This document shows, one piece after another, positions 5,945 through 7,395 of a DNA stretch of 7,395 nt (within the stretch, counting starts at the first letter, position 1; each line of letters begins with the position of its first letter). Source of the stretch: an uncultured Prevotella sp. (GTDB lineage Bacteria > Bacteroidota > Bacteroidia > Bacteroidales > Bacteroidaceae). Where the stretch lies: NCBI GenBank assembly GCA_905202125.1, contig CAJKQX010000091.1, forward strand, positions 1-7,395, written 5' to 3'. The notes under the pieces were generated by a model, which was given only the letters and a program-made list of their open reading frames with translations, ran no database searches and had not been told where the DNA came from. The translations under genes and the position numbers were made by a program.

Positions 5945-7231
5945 ATGGCAAAGGTAGCAATAAAATCCGAAAGACTCACTCCTTTTGGAGGCATATTTCC
6001 AATCATGGAGCAATTTACCTCCCTTCTCTCCTCTACAATTGACTCAACACTTGGGTTGAGATGCAAACTCTATGGTTATCAATACAGCGAAATCATCCGC
6101 TCCCTCCTATGCGTTTACTTCTGCGGCGGTTCTTGCGTTGAGGATGTCACCGCCCACTTAATGAGTCATCTTTCCCTTCACCCCACACTCCGCACCTGTA
6201 GCGCCGACACCATCCTTAGGGCAATAAACGAACTGACCCGGGAAAACATCTCATACACGTCTGATGCCGGAAAGTCCTATGATTTCAATACGGCAGACAC
6301 ACTCAACACATTGCTCCTGAATTGCCTGTTGTCCACAGGGCAGTTGAAAGAGGGCGGGGAGTATGACGTTGACTTTGACCACCAGTTCATTGAGGCGGAG
6401 AAGTACGATGCAAAGCCCACGTACAAGAAATTTCTTGGTTACAGGTCCGGTGTGGCCGTTATCGGCGACATGATTGTCGGCATAGAGAACAGCGACGGCA
6501 ACACCAATGTACGCTTTCACCAGAAGGACACGCTAAAGAGGATTTTGGAGAGACTTGAAGAGAAGAAGCTGACAGTCAAACGCTTCAGGGCCGACTGCGG
6601 CTCATGCTCTGAAGACATTGTGGATGAGGTCAGGAAGCATTGCAGGACATTCTACATACGCGCCAACCGCTGCTGCTCGCTCTATGATGACATCTTCGCG
6701 CTCAGAGGGTGGAAGAAGGAAGAGATAAACGGCATCGTGTTTGAGTTGAACTCCATTCTCGTTGAGAAGTGGAAGGGCAAACCGTATCGCCTGGTAATCC
6801 AGAGACAGAGACGCATGGGCAGTGGACCGGACCTGTGGGAGGGGGAATATACATACCGCTGCATCCTGACCAACGATTACGAATCATCCATGAGGGACAT
6901 CGTGGAGTTCTATAACATGCGCGGTGGCAAGGAACGCGTCTTTGATGACATGAACAATGGGTTTGGATGGGACAGACTGCCTAAATCCTTCATGGCGGAA
7001 AATACCGTGTTCCTGCTCCTGACGGCACTGATACGCAATTTCTACAAGGCCATCATGCAAAGGATTGAAGTGAAGAAGTTCGGGCTCAAGGAAACCAGCC
7101 GTATCAAGACGTTTGTCTTCAAATTCATTTCAGTACCTGCCAAGTGGATTAAGACCGCAAGGCAATGTGTGCTGAATATCTACACCGACAACCATGCATA
7201 TGCAGAAGCCTTCAAAACTTCTTCCGGATGA
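5945..7231 (+). CDS. IS1380-family DDE transposase
   Basis: A 428-residue cut-and-paste type transposase that acts on the ends of its own element. The opening MAKVAIKSERLTPFGGIFPIMEQF is the usual N-terminus of Bacteroidetes IS1380 transposases and fixes the start. The RNase H-like catalytic residues can be placed as Asp143 (in YDVDFD; Asp145 is the alternative), Asp217 (RADCG) and Glu330 (YNMRGGKE, the Y-R-E signature). The C-terminal part, with FVFKFISVPAKW (390-401) and VLNIYTD (409-415), is also as in the family. Length is normal and there is no frameshift or internal stop, so the enzyme is probably functional. It reads away from the thioredoxin gene and has its own promoter. Confidence 0.93.
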   Translation: MAKVAIKSERLTPFGGIFPIMEQFTSLLSSTIDSTLGLRCKLYGYQYSEIIRSLLCVYFCGGSCVEDVTAHLMSHLSLHPTLRTCSADTILRAINELTRENISYTSDAGKSYDFNTADTLNTLLLNCLLSTGQLKEGGEYDVDFDHQFIEAEKYDAKPTYKKFLGYRSGVAVIGDMIVGIENSDGNTNVRFHQKDTLKRILERLEEKKLTVKRFRADCGSCSEDIVDEVRKHCRTFYIRANRCCSLYDDIFALRGWKKEEINGIVFELNSILVEKWKGKPYRLVIQRQRRMGSGPDLWEGEYTYRCILTNDYESSMRDIVEFYNMRGGKERVFDDMNNGFGWDRLPKSFMAENTVFLLLTALIRNFYKAIMQRIEVKKFGLKETSRIKTFVFKFISVPAKWIKTARQCVLNIYTDNHAYAEAFKTSSG

Positions 7232-7395
7232 TTTACATCACTTGATGGCCACTGATTGCGTATTGCCTCAAGTCGCTTTATGGGGTAAGGGGATGGTATG
7301 CGCATTGAAACGGACGCGAGGACTTAATGGTTATCTTACTTCCTCAAATATAAAGTATATTGATAATCAGTTAGTTACTGTTATCAAGATACAAA
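7232..7395 (+). other. Non-coding sequence after the transposase
   Basis: This tail holds no reading frame of note. Its first part probably belongs to the IS 3' region. The last ~55 bases turn AT-rich and contain a dyad (listed separately). I found no copy of the left-end hairpin sequence here in either orientation, so I cannot say whether the tail is all IS or crosses into the flank. Confidence 0.45.
7360..7387. repeat. 28-bp imperfect dyad at the window edge
   Basis: TTGATAATCAG (7360-7370) and ACTGTTATCAA (7377-7387) flank the 6-bp TTAGTT. TTGATAA and TTATCAA are perfect complements, and CAGT/ACTG extends the pairing to 11 bp with one bulged T. It could be an RNA hairpin, a protein-binding site, or a recombinase core site of the 11-6-11 kind. 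Nothing adjacent decides between these. Confidence 0.4.

Larger units (their letters stand above)
5850..7395 (+). mobile_element. IS1380-family insertion sequence, right end not located
   Basis: The element is defined by an apparently full-length IS1380-family DDE transposase with 5' regulatory sequence of the expected kind. I place the left end near 5850, where an inverted-repeat sequence begins (CCTGAGCAACA...). No matching inverted copy is visible between the transposase stop and the window edge. IS1380 members from Bacteroides are often about 1.6 kb, which would put the right end roughly 50 bp past the window. Target-site duplication cannot be checked. The left boundary is uncertain by a few tens of bases: a further CCGCAACA copy sits at 5817-5824. 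Confidence 0.6.

Noticed and set aside
5804..6013. 69-codon minus-strand frame across the IS left end
   Set aside because: It spans the IS boundary and the transposase start, is Cys/Trp-rich, and has no recognisable content.
5827..7367. 9-bp direct repeat ATTGATAAT at 5827-5835 and 7359-7367 as a target duplication of the IS
   Set aside because: IS1380 duplications are usually 4-5 bp, the repeat does not abut the terminal-repeat candidate, and it is AT-rich enough to occur by chance.
7360..7387. Chromosomal dif site
   Set aside because: The 11-6-11 layout fits, but the inner halves do not match the conserved CATAA/TTATG-type core of dif sites as I know them.

Overview
The window looks like a chromosomal segment from the Bacteroidales, most likely Prevotella or a close relative. 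Four things point there. Promoter-like sites match the Bacteroidetes -7 box TAnnTTTG rather than a sigma70 -10 box. A secreted glucanase-like protein carries a type IX secretion (T9SS) sorting tail. A periplasmic thioredoxin has the N-terminal extension common in gut and oral Bacteroidetes. The insertion sequence is of the IS1380 family, which is widespread in this phylum. Coding DNA is moderately GC-rich and the intergenic DNA is strongly AT-rich.

Layout from left to right. Positions 1-396 are AT-rich non-coding DNA ending in candidate promoter elements. Positions 397-1986 (+) encode L-aspartate oxidase (NadB), the first step of de novo NAD synthesis. A long hairpin follows, then a promoter and a leader of about 125 nt. 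Positions 2346-4313 (+) encode a 655-residue secreted protein with a GH64/thaumatin-like beta-1,3-glucanase domain, a Gly/Asp-rich linker, a CBM56-like beta domain and a T9SS tail; an intrinsic terminator follows. Positions 4414-4703 separate two convergent genes. Positions 4704-5792 (-) encode an exported TlpA/ResA-type thioredoxin-fold protein with its own terminator. From about 5850 to the window end lies an IS1380-family insertion sequence with an intact-looking DDE transposase at 5945-7231 (+). Its left end carries a hairpin followed by a T-run and its own promoter; its right end was not located.

The genes do not form one pathway: each has its own signals and none is co-operonic with another. 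The most interesting material is regulatory and structural. This comprises the IS left end (a terminator-like hairpin overlapping the transposase promoter, a second hairpin against the start codon, and a cluster of GCAACA/TGTTGC motifs), the IS sitting about 57 bp upstream of the thioredoxin gene, a 28-bp dyad at the right edge, and possible small or decayed reading frames in the convergent gap. I see no CRISPR array, tRNA, rRNA, toxin-antitoxin pair or clearly new multi-gene system.
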